Positions 17,167-25,969 of a DNA stretch of 64,000 nt are shown in pieces. Each line of letters starts with the position of its first letter. The first letter of the stretch is position 1. The notes below the pieces were generated by a model. That model searched no databases and had not been told where the DNA came from. It worked only from the letters and a program-made list of their open reading frames with translations. Both the position numbers and the translations under genes were made by a program. The stretch comes from an uncultured Ruminococcus sp. (GTDB lineage Bacteria; Bacillota; Clostridia; Oscillospirales; Ruminococcaceae): the NCBI GenBank assembly GCA_910577575.1, contig CAJTOG010000004.1:1-64000 (forward strand), given 5' to 3'.

Positions 17167-17826
17167 TTATAATTCCCATAAAGGTTTTACATAAACCTTT
17201 ACTGAAAAAATATCAGGCATATCAATAAGTTCACAGAGTTCCTCGGGACAGGTTGTGAATGCAAGGGGAAGCCCTGTCTTTTTATTTATTTTCTTTGCAA
17301 AGTCAGATGATTTTTTTATTATTTCAACAGTCGTCTCACGTCCGAGATTGGTATTGTTTACTATGGCAGTATGTTTCAGTCGTGCAGCAGATTCAATTTC
17401 ATACATTAGTTTTGCAGCGTCTTCAGCAGTTTCAGTCAGATAACGTCTCTGATTGATAACATACAGCATATCAGTATCATTTTTGAATTGAGAGAGAGAT
17501 TCTGCAAACCGTCCCAGAGCAAAAGCACCCGCATCATCACCGCCCACGTCAATTATAAGGCAGTCTTCATTTATGGCAAGCTGTTCAATATCAAACTGGA
17601 TTGATGGTACATCAAGATTACTGTTTGCAAAGTCCGGAGCTATGAGCTTTATTCCCTTTGATTCAAAAAATTCTCTGAAATCAGCAGTTCTGAAATATGG
17701 ATTGACTAAATCCAAATCAACAACAGCTACGGATTTTCCTTCCTGAACAGCCTTTACGGCAAGATTAACAGAAAGATTTGTTTTTCCGCTTCCGTAGTGA
17801 CCGGTAACAATAGTGATTTTTTTCAT
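17167..17826 (-). CDS. P-loop ATPase of the MinD/Mrp/CobQ type
   Basis: 219 aa. It has the deviant Walker A motif VTGHYGSGKTNLSVNLA at the N-terminus, VAVVDLDLVNPYFRTADFRE as the switch region and CLIIDVGGDDAGAFALGRF as Walker B. Related proteins include Mrp/NBP35 Fe-S carriers and MinD-like ATPases, but I see no CxxC scaffold motif. The in-frame ATG at 17865 has a better-spaced AAGGCGG but would add 13 residues not found in the family and leave only a 12-nt leader; ATG 17826 fits the domain. It heads the oxidoreductase operon, so a role in its assembly is possible (inference). Confidence 0.8.
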   Translation of the reverse strand: MKKITIVTGHYGSGKTNLSVNLAVKAVQEGKSVAVVDLDLVNPYFRTADFREFFESKGIKLIAPDFANSNLDVPSIQFDIEQLAINEDCLIIDVGGDDAGAFALGRFAESLSQFKNDTDMLYVINQRRYLTETAEDAAKLMYEIESAARLKHTAIVNNTNLGRETTVEIIKKSSDFAKKINKKTGLPLAFTTCPEELCELIDMPDIFSVKVYVKPLWEL

Positions 17827-17883
17827 AAAATTTTTTAATCCTTTAAAAAAATTCAGAGACGGCATCAGAACCGCCTTATTTTT

Positions 17884-17912
17884 ATTATATCATTTTCAGT
17901 CTGCAAATGCAA
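17884..17912 (-). promoter_or_regulatory. Promoter of the oxidoreductase operon
   Basis: Minus strand TTGCAT (17912-17907), 17-nt spacer, TATAAT (17889-17884). Predicted start near 17877. Confidence 0.7.
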
Positions 17913-17944
17913 TACTTAATTAGATTATGCTAACAAAATTATAA

Positions 17945-17977
17945 AAAAATTCCCTGATTTTACATCGGGGAATTTTT
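17945..17977 (-). terminator. Terminator of the fatty-acid operon
   Basis: A stem AAATTCCCCGA / TCAGGGAATTT on the minus strand ends in a run of T, 15 nt after the acpP stop. Confidence 0.85.
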
Positions 17978-17991
17978 GCGTACTAACTTAC

Positions 17992-18228
17992 TTATTCAGC
18001 TTCAACGTTTTTTTCAACGTAACTTACAATGTCGCCGACAGTTTTGATGTTTTCAACAGCCTCGTCGGGAATGGAGAGGTCGTATTCATCTTCAATTGTC
18101 TGGATAAGGTCAACAATGTCAAGTGAATCTGCACCGAGGTCGTCCTGGATATTTGCATCAGGATTAACAATATCCTCCTCAACGCCGAGCTGGTCAACAA
18201 TAATTTCTTTGATTTTGTCAAAAATCAT
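17992..18228 (-). CDS. acpP: Acyl carrier protein
   Basis: 78 aa, acidic, with the DSL motif ([11 protein letters not shown]) whose Ser35 receives the 4'-phosphopantetheine arm. It shuttles growing acyl chains between the Fab enzymes encoded upstream. The ATG at 18228 follows GGAGG at a good distance; an upstream in-frame ATG would add a non-homologous leader. Last gene of the fatty-acid operon, whereas in many Firmicutes acpP lies near fabD or fabF. Confidence 0.96.
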   Translation of the reverse strand: MIFDKIKEIIVDQLGVEEDIVNPDANIQDDLGADSLDIVDLIQTIEDEYDLSIPDEAVENIKTVGDIVSYVEKNVEAE

Positions 18229-18272
18229 GGTAAAAACCTCCATAAATATATATATATTATCCAAACCGGAAG

Positions 18273-19079
18273 TTATTCTTGAAACTCACCGATTTTTCTA
18301 AACTTAGTATAACGTTCTTTTAGCAATTCGTCAATATCTTTTTGACATTTTTCTTGAATTTTGAGTGACAAATATTCTTTAATATTTTCAGAAATTTTGT
18401 CTAAATCGTTGTGTGCACCTCCAAGGGGCTCTTCAATGATAGTTTCTGCAACACCCAGACGTACCATATCTTCAGCAGTTACCTGCATAATATTGCAGGC
18501 TTCCTGTTCCCTTGATGCATCTTTCCAGAGTATGCTTGCAAAACCACGGGGAGAAACTACTGAATACTGTGCGTTTTCAAGCATTGCAAGTTCATCGCAT
18601 ACACCAAGAGCCAAAGCTCCACCGCTTCCGGCTTCACCAAGAACGATTGAAATAATCGGTGTGCGTAAAGTCATAAATTCAGCAATATTTTTTGCAATGG
18701 CTTCACCCTGTCCTCGTTCTTCCGCTTCCATTCCTGCATGAGCTCCGGGAGTATCAATGAAACATATGACAGGTCGGTGGAATTTTTCAGCCTGTTTTGC
18801 AAGCCTTAGTGCTTTTCTGTAACCTTCCGGAAGAGGCATTGCAAAATTACATTCTTTGTTTTCATTCAGGTTTCTGCCCTTTACCTGTGCGATTACAGTT
18901 ACAGGAGTTCCATTTAGGCGGGCTATCCCGCCCATTACGGCATGGTCGTCGCCATAGTGTCGGTCTCCGTGCATTTCATAGAAATTTGTAAAAATAAGCG
19001 GTATGTAGTCTCTTATAGTTGGTCTGCCTTTTGTATGTACAATCGCAAGACGTTCCCATGCAGTTTTATTATTCTCCAA
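18273..19079 (-). CDS. accA: Acetyl-CoA carboxylase carboxyltransferase alpha subunit
   Basis: 268 aa. Crotonase-fold carboxyltransferase: [28 protein letters not shown] and [20 protein letters not shown] are the conserved oxyanion-hole and CoA-binding regions. With AccD it transfers CO2 from carboxybiotin to acetyl-CoA. It starts 3 nt after the accD stop, so translation is probably coupled. Slightly shorter than the E. coli protein (319 aa), as in other Clostridia. Confidence 0.95.
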   Translation of the reverse strand: MENNKTAWERLAIVHTKGRPTIRDYIPLIFTNFYEMHGDRHYGDDHAVMGGIARLNGTPVTVIAQVKGRNLNENKECNFAMPLPEGYRKALRLAKQAEKFHRPVICFIDTPGAHAGMEAEERGQGEAIAKNIAEFMTLRTPIISIVLGEAGSGGALALGVCDELAMLENAQYSVVSPRGFASILWKDASREQEACNIMQVTAEDMVRLGVAETIIEEPLGGAHNDLDKISENIKEYLSLKIQEKCQKDIDELLKERYTKFRKIGEFQE

Positions 19080-19082
19080 AGT

Positions 19083-19928
19083 TCAGACCTCCTTTTCTGA
19101 ATATCCGTGAATTGAAAGCAGATTTGCAAGAGTACTGCGTAGCTTTTTCCGCTCAACAATCATATCAACAAAGCCCTTTTCCTGCATAAATTCGGCAAGC
19201 TGAAAATCTTCGGGCAAACGCTGTTTCATTGTACTTTCAATAACACGTCTTCCGGCAAATCCTATAAGAATTTTAGGTTCAGCTATTATAATATCGCCCA
19301 GAGATGCAAAGCTTGCAGTTACTCCGCCTGTTGTCGGGTCTGTCAGGACAGTTATGTAAAGTCCGCCGGCATCGTTGTGAAGCTTTATTGCTCCTGATGT
19401 CTTTGCCATTTGCATGAGGGATACAATACCTTCCTGCATTCTTGCACCGCCTGAAGCGGTAAACATTATTACAGGGAGATTATTTTCATTGGCATATTCA
19501 AATGCCCTTGTTATTTTCTCACCTACTACGGAACCCATTGAAGCCATCATATAGCGTGAATCCATTACGCCGATTACGGTTTTTATACCCCTTATGTATG
19601 CTGTACCTGTGATAACTGCATCCTTTAATCCTGTTGATTCACGGAGTTCTTCCTGTTTTTCTGTGTAATCAGGAAAATTAATCGGGTCACAGCTTATCAT
19701 ATCTGCATCAAGTTCCTGAAAGCTGTCCTTGTCAACAGTTATGGCTATTCTTTCAGTTGCCGAAAGTCTGCCGTGATAATTACAATTGGGGCATACCCTG
19801 TGAAGTTCTTCATAGCGGTTAAGAGGAGATGTATTCTGACATCTCGGACATTTGAATAGTGGTGCAGGCTCGTCATCGGCCGTTCCGTTGAAACGGAGTT
19901 TTACAACATTAAAAAAATCATTGAACAT
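19083..19928 (-). CDS. accD: Acetyl-CoA carboxylase carboxyltransferase beta subunit
   Basis: 281 aa. The N-terminal zinc ribbon has four cysteines (LFKCPRCQN ... HRVCPNCNYH), then the crotonase-type domain with MFTASGGARMQEGIVSLMQMAKT and LTDPTTGGVTASFA. Partner of AccA. I start at ATG 19928, 13 nt after the accC stop and preceded by AAGGCGGTG; an open frame reaches back to 19988 inside accC but adds unrelated residues. Confidence 0.95.
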   Translation of the reverse strand: MFNDFFNVVKLRFNGTADDEPAPLFKCPRCQNTSPLNRYEELHRVCPNCNYHGRLSATERIAITVDKDSFQELDADMISCDPINFPDYTEKQEELRESTGLKDAVITGTAYIRGIKTVIGVMDSRYMMASMGSVVGEKITRAFEYANENNLPVIMFTASGGARMQEGIVSLMQMAKTSGAIKLHNDAGGLYITVLTDPTTGGVTASFASLGDIIIAEPKILIGFAGRRVIESTMKQRLPEDFQLAEFMQEKGFVDMIVERKKLRSTLANLLSIHGYSEKEV

Positions 19929-19941
19929 CTGTATCACCGCC

Positions 19942-21294
19942 TTATTTCTTACGGCTTTCCATGTATCTTGTAAGGAAGCCGTTATCATAGTTTCCGCTTA
20001 TAAATTCAGGGCGTTTTATAATTTCAAGCTGAAAGTCAATATTTGTATCAACACCGCTTACAATAAATTCGGATAAAGCCCATTTCATTTTATTTATTGC
20101 TTCATTACGGTCAGAAGCATGGACTATAAGCTTGCTTATCATTGAATCATAGTACGGAGTTATTGTATATCCCTGATATACTGCACTGTCAATTCGTATT
20201 CCGGGTCCCCCCGGAGTATATAATGCATTTATTGTACCAGGTGACGGACGAAAATCAAGATTTGGATTTTCTGCATTTATTCTGCATTCTATAGCATGAC
20301 CTCTTATTTCTATATCTTTCTGGGTTACATCAAGAGGCATATCGGCAGCAGTTTCAATCTGTGCTTTTACTATGTCAAAGCCTGTTACTTCTTCAGTTAT
20401 AGGATGTTCAACCTGAATACGTGTATTCATTTCCATGAAATAGAAATCTCTGTTTTCGTCAACAAGAAATTCGATAGTTCCTGCATTGTAATATCCGCAT
20501 TCTTTAGCTGCGGTAACAGCAGCTTCACCCATTTTTTGACGCAGTTCAGGACTTATAATCGGACTTGGGCATTCTTCAAGAATTTTCTGGTTGCGTCTCT
20601 GCATTGAACAGTCACGTTCGCCAAGGTAAATATAATTACCCATTTTATCTGCCATAATCTGTATTTCAACATGGTGGGGATTTACAAGAAATTTCTCTAT
20701 GTATACATTATCGTCACCAAAGAAGTTTTTAGCTTCCTGCTGTGCTGCAATAATTTGTGATTCCAAGTCGTCAGGGGAATCAACTCGTCTTATTCCACGT
20801 CCACCGCCGCCTGCCGATGCCTTTACAAGTACGGGATATCCGCATTCTTCAGCAATTTTCTTTGCTTCATCAATACTTTTTACCGCACCTTTTGAACCGG
20901 GAATTACAGGTACTCCGGCAGCTGACATTGTTTCCTTTGCCGCTGCCTTGTCTCCAAGTATTTCAATAGATTTATACGATGGTCCGATGAATACTATTCC
21001 GTTTTTTTCGCAGAGTTTTGCAAATTCTGCATTTTCAGATAAAAATCCGAATCCGGGATGAATAGCTTCTGCTCCTGAGTTTATTGCCGCCTGAATTATT
21101 GCATTCATATTAAGATAACTATCTTTGGTTGCAGGAGGTCCGATACATACAGCTTCATCTGCAATCTGTGCGTGAAGAGAATCCCTGTCTGCTGTTGAAT
21201 AAACAGTTGTACAGCGTATTCCCAGTTCACGGCAGGCTCTGATGATTCGTACGGCAATTTCACCTCTGTTGGCAATCAATATCTTTCTGAACAT
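19942..21294 (-). CDS. accC: Biotin carboxylase
   Basis: 450 aa ATP-grasp enzyme that carboxylates the biotin on AccB using bicarbonate and ATP. It shows the N-terminal MFRKILIANRGEIAVRIIRACRELG, the glycine-rich ATP lid KASAGGGGRGIRRV, the FLVNPHHVEIQIMAD segment and MNTRIQVEHPITEEVTG with catalytic Arg and Glu. Full length for the family, and 12 nt downstream of fabZ. Confidence 0.97.
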   Translation of the reverse strand: MFRKILIANRGEIAVRIIRACRELGIRCTTVYSTADRDSLHAQIADEAVCIGPPATKDSYLNMNAIIQAAINSGAEAIHPGFGFLSENAEFAKLCEKNGIVFIGPSYKSIEILGDKAAAKETMSAAGVPVIPGSKGAVKSIDEAKKIAEECGYPVLVKASAGGGGRGIRRVDSPDDLESQIIAAQQEAKNFFGDDNVYIEKFLVNPHHVEIQIMADKMGNYIYLGERDCSMQRRNQKILEECPSPIISPELRQKMGEAAVTAAKECGYYNAGTIEFLVDENRDFYFMEMNTRIQVEHPITEEVTGFDIVKAQIETAADMPLDVTQKDIEIRGHAIECRINAENPNLDFRPSPGTINALYTPGGPGIRIDSAVYQGYTITPYYDSMISKLIVHASDRNEAINKMKWALSEFIVSGVDTNIDFQLEIIKRPEFISGNYDNGFLTRYMESRKK

Positions 21295-21306
21295 TAATCT
21301 ACTCCT

Positions 21307-21747
21307 TTACTTATCAGAAACAACAAAGGTTATTTCACAGGAAACTGCTTTTTCTCCGTCTACGGATGCAAGAGCTTTTCCGGTTCCTACAGGACCTCTC
21401 TGTCTGATAATTTCAACTTCAAGGTCAAGCACGTCTCCAGGAACAACCTGTCTGCGGAACTTTGCTTTGTCGATACCGCCGAAAAGTCCGATTTTACCCT
21501 TGAATTCCGGTTTTGACAGCATACATACAGCACCCGCCTGTGCAAGCATTTCAATCATTAGAACTCCCGGAGTTACAGGATATTCGGGAAAATGCCCCTT
21601 GAACCAGTATTCGTCTTCCTTTATGTATTTTCTTGCTTTTATTTTAACTCCCACTTCCATTTCAAGAACCTCGTCAATAAGCAGAAAAGGGTCACGGTGA
21701 GGGATAATTTCCATAATCTGTTCTTTATTCATTAAAACTTCTGACAT
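21307..21747 (-). CDS. fabZ: 3-hydroxyacyl-ACP dehydratase FabZ
   Basis: 146 aa hot-dog fold dehydratase. The catalytic His lies in FKGHFPEYPVTPGVLMIEMLAQ, with the Glu on the same helix, and the N-terminal IMEIIPHRDPFLLIDEV is family-typical. It dehydrates 3-hydroxyacyl-ACP in each elongation round. ATG at 21747 follows GGAGG; an in-frame ATG further upstream at 21774 is less well placed. A degraded stretch separates it from accB. Confidence 0.95.
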   Translation of the reverse strand: MSEVLMNKEQIMEIIPHRDPFLLIDEVLEMEVGVKIKARKYIKEDEYWFKGHFPEYPVTPGVLMIEMLAQAGAVCMLSKPEFKGKIGLFGGIDKAKFRRQVVPGDVLDLEVEIIRQRGPVGTGKALASVDGEKAVSCEITFVVSDK

Positions 21748-21779
21748 TTTTTGTCCTCCATTCTTTTTATTCATGCCAA

Positions 21780-22230
21780 TTCATTTTCGGCAAATTCAAT
21801 CCATCTGTCTTTTTTATTTTTGTAATATAATGAGATATAGTCCATTCCGTTTGACTTTACTTCTTCACATAATACAGTTATTATTTTCATCAAAGTCATA
21901 ATTATTTTTTTCATAAAAATTAATTTTAATTCTTGAGAACGTTATATCAAATCTTTTCAGGGGAAGGTCTTCAAACTCTTTTTTGTAAAACTGTTGAAAA
22001 ATATCACGTCATATCCATGCACAGCATGGTCAAACAGGAGAATTTTTTCTCCTGTTTTCACAGATTAAGCAATGATTTTTACAACAGAAAATTCAGTGTT
22101 GACGATAATCGAAGATTTCAGGTTTTGAATATTAAGAAATTCTCCCTAATACCATATTTTAAACAATCTTCCGCCCTGAGAATCTTTTATATTTACGGAA
22201 ACAACTGCACTTTTTTACAGTAAACAGTAA
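21780..22230 (-). pseudogene. Decayed coding sequence of unknown identity inside the fatty-acid operon
   Basis: No intact gene fits here, yet the minus strand carries protein-like pieces in shifting frames. Near 22040-21985 it reads GEKILLFDHAVHGYDVIFF, after an in-frame TAA. In the next frame follows FYKKEFEDLPLKRFDITFS and onward to a TGA. In a third frame it ends VKSNGMDYISLYYKNKKD and WIEFAENELA-stop at about 21778. The pieces are collinear, so at least two frameshifts and one nonsense change are needed. I do not recognise the family. The last piece could also be read as a 47-aa small ORF (ATG near 21916) but has no ribosome-binding site. Confidence 0.4.
22031..22057. repeat. Perfect inverted repeat within the decayed stretch
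   Basis: AAACAGGAGAA and TTCTCCTGTTT form an 11-bp perfect stem with a 4-5 nt loop between accB and fabZ. The tail has only four T, so it is a weak terminator at best, but it could act as an RNA processing or attenuation hairpin within the operon. Confidence 0.5.
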
Positions 22231-22257
22231 AATTCTTTAAATAAAATGAAATAGGCG

Positions 22258-22740
22258 TTATTTGATAATCATTATAGGCTGGTCAAATTCAACAGCCTGT
22301 CCGTCGTTTACAAGTATTTTTTCAACAACGCCTTCAAATTCAGACTGAACTTCATTCATAAGTTTCATGGACTCGATTATCATAATGGTATCACCCTTTT
22401 TGACTTTATCACCGACCTTTACAAACGGCGGCTTGTCAGGTGACGGAGCCTGATAGAAAGTACCGACAATAGGAGATTTTACTACATTTCCACTTATCTC
22501 TGCCACGGTTTCTGTTTCTGCTGAATTTATAGCTGGAGAAGATGAAGATTGTACAGTTGCTGGTGTAGTAATGCCCATTGGTACAGGCATTACAGGTGAA
22601 GCAGGCGGATATTTTTTTCCCTTGATTGTAAGATTACAATCGTTTATATTTATTGTAATTTCAGAAAGTTCGTTATCTGAAACAATTTCAGCAAGTTTTT
22701 CAATAGTTTCAATTTCAACGCCAAAAATTTTGTTTTCCAT
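22258..22740 (-). CDS. accB: Biotin carboxyl carrier protein of acetyl-CoA carboxylase
   Basis: 160 aa: a short N-terminal region, a Pro/Ser/Ala-rich flexible linker (about residues 44-82) and a C-terminal biotinyl domain with the ESMKLM motif; Lys126 carries biotin. It swings carboxybiotin from AccC to AccA/AccD. Starts 11 nt after fabF. Confidence 0.96.
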   Translation of the reverse strand: MENKIFGVEIETIEKLAEIVSDNELSEITININDCNLTIKGKKYPPASPVMPVPMGITTPATVQSSSSPAINSAETETVAEISGNVVKSPIVGTFYQAPSPDKPPFVKVGDKVKKGDTIMIIESMKLMNEVQSEFEGVVEKILVNDGQAVEFDQPIMIIK

Positions 22741-22751
22741 TTTAGTACTCC

Positions 22752-24008
22752 TTATTCTTTAACTTTTTTAAAACAGAGTGTAGCGTTATGACCTCCAAAA
22801 CCAAGAGAATTTGACAGTACGGCGTTAACTTCTTGCTGCACATTTCCGTTTACACAGTAATCGAGGTCGCATTCCTCATCAGGTATTTTGTATCCGACAG
22901 TTGCATGTATGATGCTTTCCTGAATGGATTTTGCACATACGATAGCTTCAATTGCACCAGCTGCACCAAGAAGATGACCTGTCATTGATTTTGTGGAGTT
23001 AATCTTTACATTCTTTGCATCATCACCGAAAGCAAGTTTTATTGCTGCTGTTTCATACTTGTCATTAAGACCTGTAGATGTTCCGTGAGCATTGATATAG
23101 TCGATTTCAGACGGATTAAGTCCTGCTTCCTGCATGGCAAGAGTCATTCCCATACCTGCAGCTTCACCTGTCGGCATTGGTGATGTCATATGATATGCAT
23201 CGCAAGTTGCACCATATCCTGAAACTTCAGCATAAATTTTAGCACCTCTTGCTTTTGCGTGTTCATATTCTTCAAGTACAAGTATACCGCTTCCCTCACC
23301 AAGTACAAATCCGTTTCTTTCCTTATCGAACGGAATAGACGCTCTTTCAAGATTATCACTTTTTGTAAGTGCCTTCATATTGGAAAATCCTGCAAAGGTG
23401 AATTCTACACTTGTGCTTTCAGTACCGCCGGCAAGACATACATCAAGATAACCGTCCTTTATTTTCCTGAATGCTTCTCCGATAGAGTGGGTAGCTGATG
23501 CACAGGCAGTTGAAACATCATAGTTTGCACCCCTGAAATTTGTTTTCATGGATATAGTACCTGCTGCCATATTGCTTATCATCATCGGAATATAGAACGG
23601 TGAAATACGGTTCGGTCCTTTTTCCAGATACTTTGAATATTCAGATAATGTCAGGTCGATACCGCCGATTCCAGAACCGACAATAACTCCTGCCCTGTAA
23701 CAGTCAATGTCTGAAAAATCAGTGCCAGCATCTTCTAAAGCCTCGTGAGCTGAAACAACAGCATATTTTGTAAACATATCCATACGCTTTGCTTCCTTTT
23801 TGTCAAAACAGCCTGCAACATTATAGTAAACGGTTTCATCAAAGTCACGCACAATGCCGGCAATCTTTATTCCTGTACCTTCCGTATCAAATTTATCAAT
23901 ATAAGAAAAACCGATTTTGTTGGCTGTAACTCCCGCCCAGAATTTATCAACACCTGTGCCGAGAGGAGTAACAGCACCCATACCGGTAATAACAACTCGT
24001 CTGCTCAT
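22752..24008 (-). CDS. fabF: 3-oxoacyl-ACP synthase II
   Basis: 418 aa condensing enzyme. The triad is visible: Cys in VSTACASATHSIGEA, His in NAHGTSTGLNDKYE and His in KSMTGHLLGAAGAIE. It elongates acyl-ACP with malonyl-ACP. The final SLGFGGHNATLCF motif is intact. Starts 37 nt after fabG in the operon. Confidence 0.97.
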   Translation of the reverse strand: MSRRVVITGMGAVTPLGTGVDKFWAGVTANKIGFSYIDKFDTEGTGIKIAGIVRDFDETVYYNVAGCFDKKEAKRMDMFTKYAVVSAHEALEDAGTDFSDIDCYRAGVIVGSGIGGIDLTLSEYSKYLEKGPNRISPFYIPMMISNMAAGTISMKTNFRGANYDVSTACASATHSIGEAFRKIKDGYLDVCLAGGTESTSVEFTFAGFSNMKALTKSDNLERASIPFDKERNGFVLGEGSGILVLEEYEHAKARGAKIYAEVSGYGATCDAYHMTSPMPTGEAAGMGMTLAMQEAGLNPSEIDYINAHGTSTGLNDKYETAAIKLAFGDDAKNVKINSTKSMTGHLLGAAGAIEAIVCAKSIQESIIHATVGYKIPDEECDLDYCVNGNVQQEVNAVLSNSLGFGGHNATLCFKKVKE

Positions 24009-24045
24009 ATTATGTTTCCCTTCATTTATTTTTTATATTTTTATT

Positions 24046-24786
24046 TCACATTGAAAGTCCGCCCGAAATTTCAATTACCTGTCCTGTTACGTATGATGCA
24101 TCATCAGATACAAGGAACGAAACAACGGAAGCAATCTCTTCCGGTTCGCCATATCTACCCAGAGCAACCTGCCCAAGCATTTTTGATTTGAGTTCATCTG
24201 AAAGAACGTCAGTCATGGGAGTATGGATAAATCCGGGTGCAACCGCATTGCAAGTAATATTTCTTGAGCCAAATTCTTTTGCGGTTGTTTTTGTCATGCC
24301 TATAATAGCAGCTTTTGATGCAGAATAATTCATCTGTCCGGGATTTCCGTAAAGTCCAGCAACTGATGAAACATTTACAATCCGTCCGTGACGCTGTTTC
24401 ATCATTACGGAACATACATGCTTAAGCATATTATAGACGCTTTTCTGATTTACTGCAATAACCGCATCATAATCTTCTTCTTTCATTCTTGCAAGAAGTG
24501 TATCCTTAGTTATGCCTGCATTGTTTACAAGTGCGTCAATGCTTCCGAAATTTGCCTTTACTTGTTTTACCATAGCTTCACATTGGTCATATTTAGAAAC
24601 ATCGGCAGCAATGCACTCAGCCTTTACACCAAAAGCCTCGCATTCTTCAGCAACGGCAAGAGCCTTTTCTCTGTCACTGTCGCTTGGATAATGATTTATA
24701 ACAACATCAAAGCCGTCCTTAGCAAGTCTTTTTGCTATACATGCACCAATTCCCTGTGATGCACCTGTGATAATTGCTGTAGCCAT
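24046..24786 (-). CDS. fabG: 3-oxoacyl-ACP reductase
   Basis: 246 aa short-chain dehydrogenase. It has the NADPH-binding ITGASQGIGACIAKRLA, the NNAG motif (VNNAGIT), and catalytic Ser-Tyr-Lys in NVSSVAGLYGNPGQMNYSASKAA. ATG at 24786 follows GGAGGAG; an in-frame ATG 15 nt upstream lies before that site. A 234-nt gap separates it from fabK, so an extra promoter there is possible. Confidence 0.96.
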   Translation of the reverse strand: MATAIITGASQGIGACIAKRLAKDGFDVVINHYPSDSDREKALAVAEECEAFGVKAECIAADVSKYDQCEAMVKQVKANFGSIDALVNNAGITKDTLLARMKEEDYDAVIAVNQKSVYNMLKHVCSVMMKQRHGRIVNVSSVAGLYGNPGQMNYSASKAAIIGMTKTTAKEFGSRNITCNAVAPGFIHTPMTDVLSDELKSKMLGQVALGRYGEPEEIASVVSFLVSDDASYVTGQVIEISGGLSM

Positions 24787-25020
24787 ATTTATCTCCTCCA
24801 ATTTATATATATTATCTGCGGCTTCAAATTCCGCAAAAATTCTGTCATACTCTTTGCGTTATCTTGTCGGATTATCTTCCTTAAGAATTTGCATAGTAAA
24901 CAGCTTGTAATATGTTTTAAAAAGTTTCTTAATCGGGTTTCCTTTGTGTTTTTTAAACGTTTTGTTTGAATGGTACTTTAATGCATATAGGATAATGTTT
25001 GAATCTTAATTCACTCATTT
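24787..25020. promoter_or_regulatory. fabK-fabG gap with a repeated GTTTGAAT motif
   Basis: This non-coding gap contains GTTTGAAT twice, near 24965 and 24996, each followed by an AT-rich half that weakly mirrors it. FabT-type regulators of Firmicutes bind TTTGA-containing palindromes, so this could be a fatty-acid operator. The match is loose. Confidence 0.25.
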
Positions 25021-25947
25021 TTATTTACCAAGGAGTTTTTCAGCCTGCTCCATAATTTCCCTTACAATTTCATTGCATGGATTTATGTTATTAATCATGC
25101 CGGCAATGGCTCCACAGAGGAATGAACCTTCATCAAGATTTCCGTCCTGTACAGCTTTGCGAAGTGAGCCGAGAGTAAGTTCTTCAAATTCGTCAGGAGT
25201 AAGTGAGCCGTCTTTTTCACCACTTGCAAGTTTCTTTGAAAATTTAGTCTTGATATTTCTGCATGGATGACCTGTATAGCGACCGGTGACAACACTGTCA
25301 GTATCTTTTGCCTTAAGGATAAGTTCCTTGTAAATCGGGTTAATCTGACATTCTTCAGCAGCAAGGAAGCGTGTACCAATCTGTACGCCCTCTGCTCCGA
25401 GCATAAATGATGCTGCAACGCCTCTGCCGTCAGCTATGCCGCCTGCTGCAATAACAGGTATTTCAAGTGCATCAACGACCTGTGGAACAAGACACATTGT
25501 AGTATTTTCACCGATGTGCCCTCCCGATTCAGTACCTTCTGCAACTACTGCGTCTGCCCCTGCACGCTCCATTCTTTTGGCAAGTGCAACGGATGGAATT
25601 ACCGGAATAACTTTGATTCCTGCTTCTTTCCATGCCGGAATATATTTTGCAGGATTTCCTGCACCTGTAGTTACAACAGCTATTTTTTCATCAATACAAA
25701 GCTGTGCCAGGTCGTCGGCATTCGGACTCATAAGCATGATATTCACACCGAAAGGTTTATCTGTTTTTTCCTTGCATTTTTTTATCTGGTCACGAAGATA
25801 GTCAATGGGTGCACTTCCTCCTGCAATAAGACCAATGCCGCCTGCGTTTGATACGGCTGATGCAAGAGTATGTTCTGCAATCCATGCCATACCGCCCTGA
25901 ATCAAGGGATATTCACATCCCAGAAGTTCAGTTATTCTTGTTTTCAT
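25021..25947 (-). CDS. fabK: Enoyl-ACP reductase II (FMN-dependent)
   Basis: 308 aa TIM-barrel flavoprotein of the nitronate monooxygenase/FabK family. Seen: LGCEYPLIQGGMAWIAEHTLASAVSNAGGIG, VVAEGTESGGHIGE, IPVIAAGGIADGRG and FMLGAEGVQIGTRFL. It carries out the last reduction of each elongation round, replacing FabI, which is absent here. Its placement inside the fab operon separates it from ordinary nitronate monooxygenases. Confidence 0.95.
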   Translation of the reverse strand: MKTRITELLGCEYPLIQGGMAWIAEHTLASAVSNAGGIGLIAGGSAPIDYLRDQIKKCKEKTDKPFGVNIMLMSPNADDLAQLCIDEKIAVVTTGAGNPAKYIPAWKEAGIKVIPVIPSVALAKRMERAGADAVVAEGTESGGHIGENTTMCLVPQVVDALEIPVIAAGGIADGRGVAASFMLGAEGVQIGTRFLAAEECQINPIYKELILKAKDTDSVVTGRYTGHPCRNIKTKFSKKLASGEKDGSLTPDEFEELTLGSLRKAVQDGNLDEGSFLCGAIAGMINNINPCNEIVREIMEQAEKLLGK

Positions 25948-25969
25948 AAGATATTCTCCTTTGTTTTGC

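Noticed and set aside
21933..22223. Plus-strand open frame of 96 codons between accB and fabZ
   Set aside because: Wrong strand for the operon, no ribosome-binding site, and the opposite strand carries the more protein-like pieces.
25021..25947. Nitronate monooxygenase
   Set aside because: The same fold, but its place between fabH and fabG and the lack of FabI nearby favour FabK.
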